The notes beneath the pieces were generated by a model. The model had not been told where the DNA came from. It ran no database searches and saw only the letters and a program-made list of their open reading frames with translations. From NCBI GenBank assembly GCA_023091665.1, contig JALJCQ010000012.1:930001-994000 (forward strand): 64,000 nt of DNA, written 5' to 3'. Positions 53,445 to 62,478 of this stretch are shown one piece after another. How positions within the stretch are numbered: the stretch's first letter is position 1; each line of letters begins with the position of its first letter. The stretch is from Pythium myriotylum. Lineage: Eukaryota; Oomycota; Peronosporomycetes; Pythiales; Pythiaceae. The translations under genes were made by a program, and so were the position numbers.

Positions 53445-54222
53445 GGCGAGCGAGCGAGGGAAGTGAGCAGCGGGCCGCACTTGGGATTATGACGGCCGGA
53501 CGCCATGCAGCCAGCGCCCCGCCTCTTCCGCGCGCGAGGGAACTAAAGCGCCGGAGGGCTCGGGTTGGATTCAGCGCTTGGCCGCCAGCTGGTCGCCCGC
53601 GTAGTACCGTGGATTTGTATGGGGGGACGCGTCTGTCCTGTCGCCATGGGTGCGCGGGCTTGAAGCGCCGCCGCCACGACGCCACGGCCGTCGCCGCGTC
53701 GCCACGCCACGGCCCACCATGGTGTCGCAGCGTCTGCGACGCGTGGGCGATGGGCGGCCCGCCCGGGTGCGATGTTACTATTCGTTGGGTATTCTGGGTC
53801 TTCTGGTCCACGGAGGACCCCCGCGCCCGTGCCGCCGACGGCGGACGCCCGCGAGGAAGACTCCGTGCTGGAAGGAAGCCCTCGTCCCTCGTACAAACAG
53901 CCGGACCCAGAGCACAATGCGACGAACGACGATCAGAGACGGGCCAGGTGTGCCAACCGTGCATGGCCGGGGCAGCAGACGGATTGGCTGCATTACGGTA
54001 AACAATGGTGCGAATAGATGCGATTTAAATCAGTAGGGCGGGGTCTCCAAGTCCCTCGATATCCAGTACATGCACAAATGGCTTCCGTGTCTGCTCGTTG
54101 TTTGCCGTGGCCTGGTGAGTTTTTGTCCCCGCAGTCATGGTCTCACGTACGCGCGCGTTCTCTCTCTCTCTCTCTCTCTCTCTGCTCGCTCATACGATCA
54201 TGCTCATGCCTGCGCCGTGGCT
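53445..54222. other. Intergenic, 778 bp
   Basis: Promoter side of the TOS1-like gene and 3' flank of the M20 gene. It holds the CT microsatellite at 54159. Other frames look like chance. Confidence 0.5.
54159..54183 (+). repeat. (TC)12 microsatellite
   Basis: About 25 nt of uninterrupted TC dinucleotide, 40 nt downstream of the M20 gene's stop, so within its probable 3' UTR (as GA on that strand). Confidence 0.9.
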
Positions 54223-56352
54223 TCAGCCGACGATTCGTTCCATCGCGACCTGAAAGTCCTGCAAATCCTCCACGTTGAGCAACTGACACTGGAGGCGGCT
54301 GTGCAGCACGCCAAGGAACACGCGGATGCCCAGCGGGATCGCCTTGTCGTTGAAGTCGAACTCGTTCGAATGGAGCGCGCGCGTTTTGTCGTCGTCGCCC
54401 TCTTCCTTGGTGCCCAAAAAGAAGAAGCAGCCCTTGCGATCGCGCAGGTAGTAAGAAAAGTCCTCTGAAGCCATCAGCGGCAGGCCGTCTTCGCTCACAA
54501 AGAGACCCGTCTCCACTGCAACATGCTGCACGAGCCGCGTCTCTTCGTAGTGGTTCACCACGGGAGGGTAGCTATCCTTGAACGTTACCTGCGCCGTGGC
54601 GCCAAACGCGAGACACGTCGAATGGACGATCTGCTCCATGCGGAGTTTAATCTTCTCGGCCACCGCGAGATCGAAGTCGCGGATAGTCCCGGCCATGTGG
54701 ACTTTGCCTGGGATCGCGTTATTCGTGTTACCACCATTGAACTGGGTCACCGACAAGACTGCGCTCTCCGTGGGAGACAGCGAGCGACTGACGATCGATT
54801 GGAGGGAAGTAACGACATGGGCGCCCGCCAGGATCGGGTCCACGCAGTTTTGCGGAGCCGAGCCGTGGCCGCTCACGCCCGTGATATCAATCCAAAACTC
54901 CACTTCGTGAGCCATGACAGGGCCGGGGCGCACATGCACGCTGTAGAGAGGAAACGGCACATTGTGGAGCCCGTAGACCTCATCCACATCCTCGAGCACG
55001 CCCTCCTGGATCATCCGCTCGGCACCGCCGGGGCCTTCCTCGGCTGGCTGGAAGATGAAGCGGACGAACGTGTCGTGGGGAAGTAGGTGGGATTGGCGGA
55101 CGACCAGAGCCAAGAGCCCAAGCACCATCGTCATGTGGCCGTCGTGGCCGCACATGTGGGCGGCGGGGGCGACGACACCGGTGTCGTCAAGCTCTTCGAC
55201 CTCGGCTTCCGCGGCTGCGATGGACGAGACGTCCACTGTGATGTCCATTTCGTCGTCACGTGACTCCAAGGCGGCAGCTCCATTCCCATCGGCGACAGCC
55301 GCTGAAGTGTCCACCTCGGTAGCGGTCGCTGTGGCAGGGGTAGAGTCGCCAGTGGTCTTTCGCTTTTTCCTCTTCCGCACTTCCTTTCGCGTCTTTTTCT
55401 GGGTCGAGCAGTACGGCAGGTGGTCGTTCATTTCTTCGATCGGCAAGGCATCCATATCGGCGCGGAACGCGAGCACTGGTAGCTTGCGCTTGTCATTCGG
55501 TGAGATCGTCGCGTTCTCGTAGCACACATCGACGACCAAGCCCGTGCCAGCCAACGTGCGCACGTTTTTGCCCGGGATTCGAAGTGAGGTCTCACAGAAG
55601 CGGCGGATGAAAGCCTGCGTGCGGAACTCCTGGTAGCCCGTCTCTGGGTAGCGGTGGAACGCACGGCGGATGTCCCGCAGCATGCGCGCGAACCCTAGCC
55701 AGTCAACTTGGCTGGGCAACGGCTGCTCGGGGTCCACGGAACCGACGGCGGCTGCGGCTCCTTCGAGATCATCGGCAGCAGCACCATCGGCAGCCGCGAG
55801 CGCTGCCTCTGCCGCCAGCGCGTCGGCGGGAGGAGCGGCGTGTTGTCGGTTGAGCAAAAAGTTCTTCATGAACGGCGTGACCTTGCCGCCGAGCACATTG
55901 AGTCCTTGCTTCCACGGGTCGTCCGGCGGGTAGAGGCTCTTGACGCTGGCGAGGTTGATGCCCGTGCCGCCGACGACGGCCGCGCCGCCGAGCACGCCGG
56001 CCTCGCGCGCGAGCGCGCTGGCGCCCGAGGCAGCGCCGCCGCCGATGTAGACCGATCCGAGCGCGTCGTGGCTCATGCGCTGGCTCTTCCCGCGCAGGCG
56101 CTGGTCGCGGATCTCCTCGGGCGTGTCGTAGTAGCGCTGGAGGAAGTCGTCCTTCTTGAGCAGGAGCTTGCGGATCGCGGCCTCGCTCACGCCGTACTTG
56201 TCGGCGAGCTGTCGCTTGGAGATCTTGGAGTTCTCCGAGAGCTGGATGATCTCGACGCGCTGCTTGTCGTTGAGGCGCTTGCCGGCGCCCTGCTTCATCT
56301 TGGTCTTGCTGTCGGGCGTGGCCGCCGGCGGCGGCGCGGCGGCATCAGCCAT
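54223..56352 (-). CDS. M20-family amidohydrolase fused to a transposase-type HTH domain
   Basis: A single exon of 709 residues from MADAAAPPPAATPD. Residues about 26-75 form a helix-turn-helix of the psq/CENP-B N-terminal kind (RLNDKQRVEIIQLSENSKIS then KRQLADKYGVSEAAIRKLL), as in Tc1/pogo transposases. The rest is an M20D peptidase/amidohydrolase: AFHRYPETGYQE, FRADMDALPIEE, MCGHDGHMTM (metal Cys/His, about 398-407), FQPAEEGPGG, GLHNVPFP, HGSAPQN, ASEDFSYYL, and a late His in LHSNEF. Relatives hydrolyse N-acyl or auxin amino-acid conjugates. An insert of about 85 residues before MCGHDGH carries KKTRKEVRKRKKRKTT, a probable nuclear signal, and acidic stretches. All metal ligands appear present, so catalysis is plausible. 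Confidence 0.88.
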   Translation of the reverse strand: MADAAAPPPAATPDSKTKMKQGAGKRLNDKQRVEIIQLSENSKISKRQLADKYGVSEAAIRKLLLKKDDFLQRYYDTPEEIRDQRLRGKSQRMSHDALGSVYIGGGAASGASALAREAGVLGGAAVVGGTGINLASVKSLYPPDDPWKQGLNVLGGKVTPFMKNFLLNRQHAAPPADALAAEAALAAADGAAADDLEGAAAAVGSVDPEQPLPSQVDWLGFARMLRDIRRAFHRYPETGYQEFRTQAFIRRFCETSLRIPGKNVRTLAGTGLVVDVCYENATISPNDKRKLPVLAFRADMDALPIEEMNDHLPYCSTQKKTRKEVRKRKKRKTTGDSTPATATATEVDTSAAVADGNGAAALESRDDEMDITVDVSSIAAAEAEVEELDDTGVVAPAAHMCGHDGHMTMVLGLLALVVRQSHLLPHDTFVRFIFQPAEEGPGGAERMIQEGVLEDVDEVYGLHNVPFPLYSVHVRPGPVMAHEVEFWIDITGVSGHGSAPQNCVDPILAGAHVVTSLQSIVSRSLSPTESAVLSVTQFNGGNTNNAIPGKVHMAGTIRDFDLAVAEKIKLRMEQIVHSTCLAFGATAQVTFKDSYPPVVNHYEETRLVQHVAVETGLFVSEDGLPLMASEDFSYYLRDRKGCFFFLGTKEEGDDDKTRALHSNEFDFNDKAIPLGIRVFLGVLHSRLQCQLLNVEDLQDFQVAMERIVG

Positions 56353-56615
56353 GGCGCACGCAGCCAAGTCACTACTGCGGAGCGAGCGCTGCTTCTTCGC
56401 AAAGTGCGCAAAGTCCCCCCTCCAAAGAATCGAATTCCGTACTTAGGCGGACATCGACCGTAATCAGTCGCCGAAGAGTGACCTCGCGTCGCAGCCAGGA
56501 AATAGTGACATCCAAAGGAGATGAGCCGGTTTTTGAATCGTCTCTCCATCCGTTGGCACCGCCAAGATCGGCTCAAGAGCTACTGCGTAGTACAAGAGAG
56601 AGAGAGAGAGAGAGA
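56353..56615. promoter_or_regulatory. Divergent promoter with (AG)n next to the ATCase start
   Basis: A 263-bp region between the M20 gene (minus) and ATCase (plus). An AG repeat of about 21 nt occupies 56595-56615, directly against the ATCase ATG, so it would be in the mRNA leader. No TATA-like element is evident. Confidence 0.5.
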
Positions 56616-57639
56616 ATGAGCGTCGCGTCGCTGGACGCCAAGCCCGGCAAGGGCCAGTGGGAAGGAGAGGACGTGCTCTCGGTCGAGCAGTTCGGCGAGG
56701 CCAGCGCGCTGCGCGTGCTGCGCGTGGCCGACGAGATGAAGGCGATCGTCAAGAGCCAGGGCGCGACGGACCTGCTCAAGGGCAAGGTACGGACGGCGAG
56801 CGTGCACGGGCACTGACGCCGAGGCTCATGCGACGTGCTTGCAGCTGCTCGCGGCCGTTTTCTACGAGCCGTCGACGCGCACGAGCTGCTCGTTCCAGTC
56901 GGCGATGCTGCGGCTCGGCGGGCTCGTGGTCTCGGTGAACGAGAGCTCGTCGAGCGTCAAGAAAGGCGAGACGCTGTCGGACACGATCAAGTGCCTCTCG
57001 TGCTACTCGGACGTGATCGTGCTGCGCCACCCTGTGAAGGGGGCGGCCGCGGAAGCTGCGGCTGCGACCCACAAGCCTGTGTTGAACGCTGGGGACGGCA
57101 TCGGCGAGCACCCGACCCAGGCGCTTCTTGACCTCTACACCATCTACAATGAGTTGGGCACGAGTGACCTCAAGGGCAAGGTAGTCACGATGGTGGGAGA
57201 CCTCAAGAACGGCCGCACTGTCCATTCGTTGTCCAAGCTGCTAGCGCTTTTCGGCGTCACGATCAACTACGTCTCGCCCGAGAGCCTCAAAATGCCGCGC
57301 TACATCTACGACGAGCTTGCGGACAAGGGCATCTCCCAGCACGAAACCGCCGACCTGGACTCAGTCATCGCGCAGAGCGATGTGCTTTACGTCACTCGTG
57401 TGCAGAAAGAGCGATTCGAGTCAGAGGCTGAGTACGACGCCGTCAAGGACAGCTTCATCATCACGCTTGCGACGATCGCCAACGCCAAGAAGAGCCTGGT
57501 CATCATGCACCCGCTGCCCCGCGTCGGCGAGATCGCCGAGGAGGTTGACAGTGACCCGCGCGCCGCCTACTTCCGCCAGATGGAGAACGGCATGTACCTG
57601 CGCATGGCGCTTCTCGCTCTCGTCATGGGGAAGGCTTAG
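56616..57639 (+). CDS. Aspartate carbamoyltransferase
   Basis: Exons 56616..56786 and 56845..57639 with a 58-nt intron, phase 0, give 321 residues. It makes carbamoyl-aspartate in pyrimidine synthesis. Motifs: [16 protein letters not shown] (carbamoyl-phosphate loop), [85 protein letters not shown] and the whole order match the ATCase domain of the animal CAD protein more than bacterial PyrB (STRTRLSFE), but here it stands alone without dihydroorotase or carbamoyl-phosphate synthase parts. No transit peptide is obvious. Confidence 0.95.
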
Positions 57640-57662
57640 ATATAGGAGACACTCATGTGAGA

Positions 57663-58619
57663 TTAAGATACGTCTCTCTCCTTTATTGCATGTGAGTGGC
57701 TTGTGCCGCACAACTCGACAGTGCATGGTGACGTCGAGTTACCTTCTGAGCAGCAGTACTCTATAGCCTCGTCGTATGCTTGCATATTAAGCTTCGAGGC
57801 GAGGAAGAAGGATAGCTCGCGGACGAAAATGGACACGTCGTGCAGGAGAAAAGGCTCGAGCGTGTGGAGTAGGGCTGGCCAGTCAACTGCTCGCTTCACA
57901 GGCGCTCCGATCTGGCTCTCTATGAGCGCGACCAAGACCGTAAGGTCTACGTGCGGACCGACGCACGCGCGCAGCTCGCGTTCGAGCCATTGAGAGAAAT
58001 CCTTCCATTCCATCTTGACGGGCCGCGGAAGCACGGAACAATCCACAGCGACACCGTTTACGCGGCGCAATCGCATGCGTTTACTGTAAACCATTGTGCG
58101 CTGCAGTATTCCATCCTGTGGTGAGTGCCTCCGACGGGAAGCGCTGCCGTCGAAGCGGAGAATCTCGTATTCAGTCTCGGAGATGACGTCAGCGTACGCC
58201 GAGTGGAAGACGCGCTTGCACAGCGGGCACGTGGGCGTTCGCACCCCATGCAGCGACAAATTGCGCACCCAGGAGGATAGACACGCGAGGCAGTAGACAT
58301 GGTGGCAGCCCTGGATCATGACGGGATCGGCAAGCTCGTGGAGACAAATCGGACACTGGTCGCCAAGCAGCGCTCTCTCCTGGGTCTCTTGGTGCGCGTT
58401 GGAAGGCGAAACTTCGCGTGCACTTTCTCCGCTCTTTCCTCTCTCGATGGAGCCGTCGAGCAGCTCCGGAGTCACCGTGTCGGCGTCATAGCGAGCGGCC
58501 CAGTCGCTCTCATCGGCCTCCATGTCTCTTTCGTCTTTTATCTCTTGTGTAACCTCTTGACCCGTAACCTTGATCGCGTGGACCACATAAGTTATCTCCA
58601 ACGAGTTTCCTCCAATCAT
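57663..58619 (-). CDS. RING finger protein, Topors-like
   Basis: A single exon of 318 residues. A C3HC4 RING at about residues 89-140 reads CPICLHELADPVMIQGCHHV then YCLACLSSWV and CPLCKRVFHSAYADV. The RING plus the following FHS-ADVISETEYEIL segment resembles Topors, a ubiquitin/SUMO E3 ligase, and the C-terminal helical half (MEWKDFSQWLERELRACVG) fits its second conserved region. The first ATG is at 58619; a second in-frame ATG at 58523 (MEADESDWAARY) could be the true start, since the first 32 residues look like leader. The gene ends only 23 bp from the ATCase stop (convergent), so 3' UTRs should overlap. Confidence 0.8.
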   Translation of the reverse strand: MIGGNSLEITYVVHAIKVTGQEVTQEIKDERDMEADESDWAARYDADTVTPELLDGSIERGKSGESAREVSPSNAHQETQERALLGDQCPICLHELADPVMIQGCHHVYCLACLSSWVRNLSLHGVRTPTCPLCKRVFHSAYADVISETEYEILRFDGSASRRRHSPQDGILQRTMVYSKRMRLRRVNGVAVDCSVLPRPVKMEWKDFSQWLERELRACVGPHVDLTVLVALIESQIGAPVKRAVDWPALLHTLEPFLLHDVSIFVRELSFFLASKLNMQAYDEAIEYCCSEGNSTSPCTVELCGTSHSHAIKERDVS

Positions 58620-58675
58620 CAGAGTCCATACTTGGTTGGCAGTAGCTCTTGGCCATCAAACGACGTTCAGCAAGC

Positions 58676-61309
58676 ATGGCGGCCGACGACCTGCTCAAGG
58701 GCGGCAAGGGCAAGAGCAAGGAGCCCGCGGCGGGCGGCACGACCCATGGCAAGAGCAACGGCAAAGGCGCTGGCGTCGGCGGCTTCCAGAACCTCGGGCT
58801 GAGCCCCGCGGTCTTCCGCGGCGTCTTCGCCATGGGCTACAAAGTGCCCACGCCGATCCAGCGCAAGACACTGCCCATCGTGCTCTCGGGCAAGGATGTC
58901 GTGGCCATGGCGCGCACGGGCAGTGGTAAGACAGCTGCGTTCTTGATCCCGATGCTCGAGAAGCTCAAGGAGCACTCGAAGAAGATTGGCGTGCGAGCGG
59001 TCGTGCTGTCGCCCACGCGAGAACTGGCTGTGCAGACGCTGCGCTTCGCCAAGTCGCTCGCCAAGTTCACGAGCCTCAAGATCTCGCTCATTGTCGGCGG
59101 TGAAGGCATGGAGGCCCAATTCGAGATGATCGCGTCGAACCCGGATGTGATCATTGCCACGCCCGGCCGTTTGATGCACCACCTCAAGGAAATCCCCGAC
59201 TTCAACCTCAAGGTTGTCGAATACGTCGTCTTCGACGAGGCCGATCGACTCTTCGAAATGGGCTTCGCCGAACAGCTCGAAGAGGTTCTAAAGAGCATGC
59301 CCGCGTCGCGCCAGACGCTGCTGTTCTCAGCAACGCTGCCCAAGGCGATCGTGAGTTTCGCGCGCGCGGGCCTCAACGAGCCCGAGCTTATCCGCCTAGA
59401 TGTCGAAAACAAAATCTCGGAGAACCTCAAGATGACTTTCTTCACGGTACGGTCAGCCGACAAGCCGGCGCTCTTCCTCTACATGGTGCGCGACTTCATC
59501 GCCAAGGACGATCAGACCATCGTGTTCGCGGCCACGCGCCACCATGTCGAGTTCCTCCACGAACTGCTCAACGCCAACCACATCGAATCGTCGCTCGTCT
59601 ACGGTGACATGGATCAGGCCTCGCGCAAAATCAACATTGGCAAGTTCCGTGCGAAGAAAACCAACCTGCTGATCGTCACAGACGTTGCCGCCCGAGGTAT
59701 CGATATCCCGCTTCTTAACAACGTCTTGAACTACTCCTTCCCACCAACGGCCAAGCTCTTCGTGCATCGCGTCGGTCGAGCAGCGCGTGCCGGTCGCAGC
59801 GGCACAGCCTTCAATTTCGTGGACCCCGATGAGCTGCCCTACATGGTGGATCTCCACTTGTACATCGGCCGCCGCATCGAGGACTCGTCACCTGTCAATG
59901 CGAAAGCGTACACGCTCGATACGATGCAGGTGAGCGACATCCACTACGGCGCGTTCCCGAACGAGCTCATCGATCAGGAGACTGAGCACACGAACGACAC
60001 GCTGGCCAACAATCCAGCCGTGCAACCGCTCGTCAAAGTCTGCGCGAACGCCTACATGATGTACACGCGCACGCGTGCAGACCCCTCAAAGCTCTCGATC
60101 AAACGCGCTAAAGAGCTCCACGTGACCAAGATCCACCCGTTCTTCCTGGCTGAATACGTGCAGGCTGAGTCCAAGATTGAGAAGGTGCAGTACATCGAGT
60201 CGCTACAGGCGTTCCGGCCGCAGCAGACAATCTTCGAGGTCTCTACGGGCTCTCAGTCGCTCAAGAAGACGGCCCCGGGAGTCGTTATGATGCAAACGAA
60301 GCGCAAGCTTCATGAGAAGATTATCGTCAAGCAGAAGACGAAGGGCAAGGACGGAGACGACGAGTTTGCTCACCTCAATGGGGACGAGGACGAGCAGGAA
60401 GGCGAGCGTGGCGACGACGCCACACAATCAACATCCGCGAAGTCTACGGTGAACGAGGCAGCGACGAAGGAAGAGGCAGCTGACGAACCGGAGCAGCCCA
60501 AGAAGAAGACTGTGTTCCTGTCCAAGTTCGAGCGGAAGCAGCTGAAGAAGCGCGTGGCCGCGGGCGAGAAAGAGGCGGACGTGATGAAAGAGTTTGCGGC
60601 TGCAAAGGAGGCCAAGGCGCTCACGGGTGGAGGCGGCGATGCCGATGGAGACGACGATGACGTGCGCATGGAGGAGGACGACGAGGACAGCGCTGGTCGC
60701 TTCAAAGACAAGGAGAACTACATCACGTACATGAAAGAAGGCGACTACATGACCGAGGAGCTGCTCGCGAAGGGCGACGGCGGCTCGAACGTGTTCCAGG
60801 ACTCGCGTATGGAAGAAGCTGTGTTTGACGTGAACCCCGACGAGACCAAAGAGATGAACAAGAAGCGGCGCGTGCTCCATTGGGACACGCGCAAGAAGAA
60901 GTTTGTCAAGACGGCAGTGAGCGAGATCACGGCCACGGGCGCGATCAAGCGCCGCAACGAGAGCGGCGCCGTCGTGAAGAAGAAGCACCAGCAGGGCGAG
61001 CTCTACAAGAAGTGGCAGCAGAGGAACCACAAGCGTGTGTTCACGGGCGGCGAGGAAGGCGAGGACGACGCCAAGAAGCTCGACTACCGTCACGGCAAGA
61101 AACCTCGGCTCACGGGCGTGCCCGTGGCCAACAAATACGCCAAGAGCGAGCTGCTCACCGAGAACAAGATTCGCAAGGAAGAGGCGCGCAAGGCCCGCTC
61201 GCGCGGCGTCAAGGTCAAGTCCAAGCCGCGCACCAAGCGAGGCAAGGGCAACATCCGCGGCAAGACCCACGGCGCGCCCACGCGCAGCAAAGCCATCATC
61301 CGGAGATAA
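58676..61309 (+). CDS. DBP10: DEAD-box RNA helicase, Dbp10/DDX54 type
   Basis: A single exon of 877 residues; the TTG-initiated extension upstream is ignored. Helicase motifs: GFQNLGLSPAVFRGVFAMGY (Q region, PTPIQ), MARTGSGKT, PTRELAVQ, DEADRLFEMGF, SAT, VAARGIDIPLL, HRVGRAARAGRSG. The long C-terminus is acidic and then Lys/Arg-rich (KKKHQQGELYKKWQQRNHKR), and carries the DBP10 C-terminal signature. The family acts in the nucleolus in 60S subunit assembly. The last stretch (RSRGVKVKSKPRTKRGKGNI) is strongly basic. It is divergent from the RING gene with under 60 bp between starts. Confidence 0.95.
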   Translation: MAADDLLKGGKGKSKEPAAGGTTHGKSNGKGAGVGGFQNLGLSPAVFRGVFAMGYKVPTPIQRKTLPIVLSGKDVVAMARTGSGKTAAFLIPMLEKLKEHSKKIGVRAVVLSPTRELAVQTLRFAKSLAKFTSLKISLIVGGEGMEAQFEMIASNPDVIIATPGRLMHHLKEIPDFNLKVVEYVVFDEADRLFEMGFAEQLEEVLKSMPASRQTLLFSATLPKAIVSFARAGLNEPELIRLDVENKISENLKMTFFTVRSADKPALFLYMVRDFIAKDDQTIVFAATRHHVEFLHELLNANHIESSLVYGDMDQASRKINIGKFRAKKTNLLIVTDVAARGIDIPLLNNVLNYSFPPTAKLFVHRVGRAARAGRSGTAFNFVDPDELPYMVDLHLYIGRRIEDSSPVNAKAYTLDTMQVSDIHYGAFPNELIDQETEHTNDTLANNPAVQPLVKVCANAYMMYTRTRADPSKLSIKRAKELHVTKIHPFFLAEYVQAESKIEKVQYIESLQAFRPQQTIFEVSTGSQSLKKTAPGVVMMQTKRKLHEKIIVKQKTKGKDGDDEFAHLNGDEDEQEGERGDDATQSTSAKSTVNEAATKEEAADEPEQPKKKTVFLSKFERKQLKKRVAAGEKEADVMKEFAAAKEAKALTGGGGDADGDDDDVRMEEDDEDSAGRFKDKENYITYMKEGDYMTEELLAKGDGGSNVFQDSRMEEAVFDVNPDETKEMNKKRRVLHWDTRKKKFVKTAVSEITATGAIKRRNESGAVVKKKHQQGELYKKWQQRNHKRVFTGGEEGEDDAKKLDYRHGKKPRLTGVPVANKYAKSELLTENKIRKEEARKARSRGVKVKSKPRTKRGKGNIRGKTHGAPTRSKAIIRR

Positions 61310-61341
61310 TAGACCACCTGATATGTTCAATATAGAACCGC

Positions 61342-61520
61342 CTTACTCGAGTCATAGAGGGTCTGAGCCCCCGTCATCAAGGGTCTGGACCCGCATCATC
61401 AAGGGCGAGGGCTGCCCATCCATCGAGAGGCTTGGCCTGGGCTTCAATCATCGATACGTAGTCTACGCTTCAATCATGAAGCCTCTGGACCCTAGTCATC
61501 CAGGGTCTGGGTCGCCCCGC
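61342..61520. repeat. Degenerate tandem repeat, about 22-28 nt units
   Basis: About seven imperfect units of the form GGGTCTGGACCC-N-CATCAA, for example at 61359-61402 (two near-identical 22-nt copies) and again at 61484-61515, with more diverged units between. It sits just after the DBP10 stop, so in its 3' UTR or beyond. Confidence 0.7.
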
Positions 61521-61647
61521 CACGCTTCTCCATACGCGATGGCCGAGTCATCACTTGAATTTTTCCGCACAAGCGGAACCTCGCAGAGCTCGCCTCACTC
61601 TCCAACTTCCCAGCTCCTGCCCACATCACCTCTCAAGACTCGTCGCC

Positions 61648-61965
61648 ATGGCCGAGAACGTCGCCGACTTGGAAGACCTTCTCCGCGAAAGAGACCAGGA
61701 AAACGAACGACTGCGCCGCGTGATCACGCAGCTCACGGAGCTGGATCGGAGAAGAACCGAGTGGTTTCTCAACCACAACGCAGTCACGAGTGCCAACGAC
61801 GGGGTCTCAGAATGGGTCGTGCGAGAGTGGAACAAACTCCTTCTCTTCTTCGGGCTTCGAGAGGAGAACCATGTCCGCCCGAACAGTCTGACAGAACTCG
61901 CCCCTCGAACTCATGACGCCGATCGTGTCTCGCGCGGGGAGCCAACAGCGCGGCTCGCAGAATAG
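61648..61965 (+). CDS. Hypothetical coiled-coil protein (105 aa), doubtful
   Basis: The frame starts with MAENVADLEDLLRERDQENE then RLRRVITQLTELDRRR, a plausible leucine-rich coiled coil, and then changes to low-complexity sequence. From about 61860 on, the opposite strand holds a frame joined to the inverted-repeat arm, so this gene may be a fragment. No family was recognised. A continuation by splicing was not found. Confidence 0.35.
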   Translation: MAENVADLEDLLRERDQENERLRRVITQLTELDRRRTEWFLNHNAVTSANDGVSEWVVREWNKLLLFFGLREENHVRPNSLTELAPRTHDADRVSRGEPTARLAE

Positions 61966-62000
61966 CAGTGAGGTGTCGTAGCTTGGCAACGTTTGCCCCG

Positions 62001-62198
62001 GCCAACTCGTCTTCGCTTGCAAAGAGAAGAGCCGCGAGTGCATTCAGACTTTCGACTCGTGTCGTGTTCTGATTGTTTCGATCTCCTTCCGTTTCCGAGT
62101 TGTACCACATAATGGTCCAGTCGTCCACAAGATCTGTGAGCACAGCGAACTGCCTCTCGTCGTACTTGATGTCCGCAGCAAAGAGCTCGGCGCTCGAC
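62001..62198 (-). pseudogene. Gene fragment, arm A of an inverted duplication
   Basis: On the minus strand it reads SAELFAADIKYDERQFAVLT then DLVDDWTIMWYN, continuing into LNALAALLFASEDELAG. It is an imperfect inverted copy of 62281-62478. The open minus frame runs on to 61784 but loses pattern, and there is no clear start or family domain. The style (Asp/Trp-rich 'LTDLVDDWTIMWY') is like C-terminal parts of multicopy oomycete families such as Crinkler-like proteins. That is a weak impression, not an assignment. Confidence 0.45.
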
Positions 62199-62280
62199 TG
62201 CGAGCAAGTGGCTTCGAGAGGTACGAACCTTGGTCGAGCATGTGGCGTGGTAACCGCATTAACACCTATTGTGGGCAGCC

Positions 62281-62478
62281 GAGCGCCGAGCTCTTCGCAG
62301 CCGAGATCAAAAATGACGAGAGGCAGTTCGCTGTGCCCGCAGATCTGGTGAACGACTGGGCTTTCATGTCGTACAACTGGAAACGGAAGGAAATCGGCAA
62401 AACCAGATTCGGTAGACGACGCGAGACGAGGGTTTGAATGCATTGGCGGGGATTCTCTTTGCTAGTGAACAAGTTGCG
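62281..62478 (+). pseudogene. Gene fragment, arm B of an inverted duplication
   Basis: On the plus strand it reads SAELFAAEIKNDERQFAVPA then DLVNDWAFMSYNW, the same segment as arm A. After this the frame drifts and ends at a TGA near 62437, while DNA similarity goes on (GAATGCA-TTGGCGG, TTCTCTTTGC) to about 62478. Two substitutions and the frame change suggest decay. Its end overlaps the 3' end of the LRR gene. Confidence 0.45.

Noticed and set aside
52221..53492. 423-codon plus-strand frame opposite the TOS1-like gene
   Set aside because: Arg/Gly-rich mirror of the Pro/Ala linker and GC-rich domain.
53489..54036. Frames between the TOS1-like and M20 genes
   Set aside because: Arg-rich, no motif, not conserved in style with neighbouring genes.
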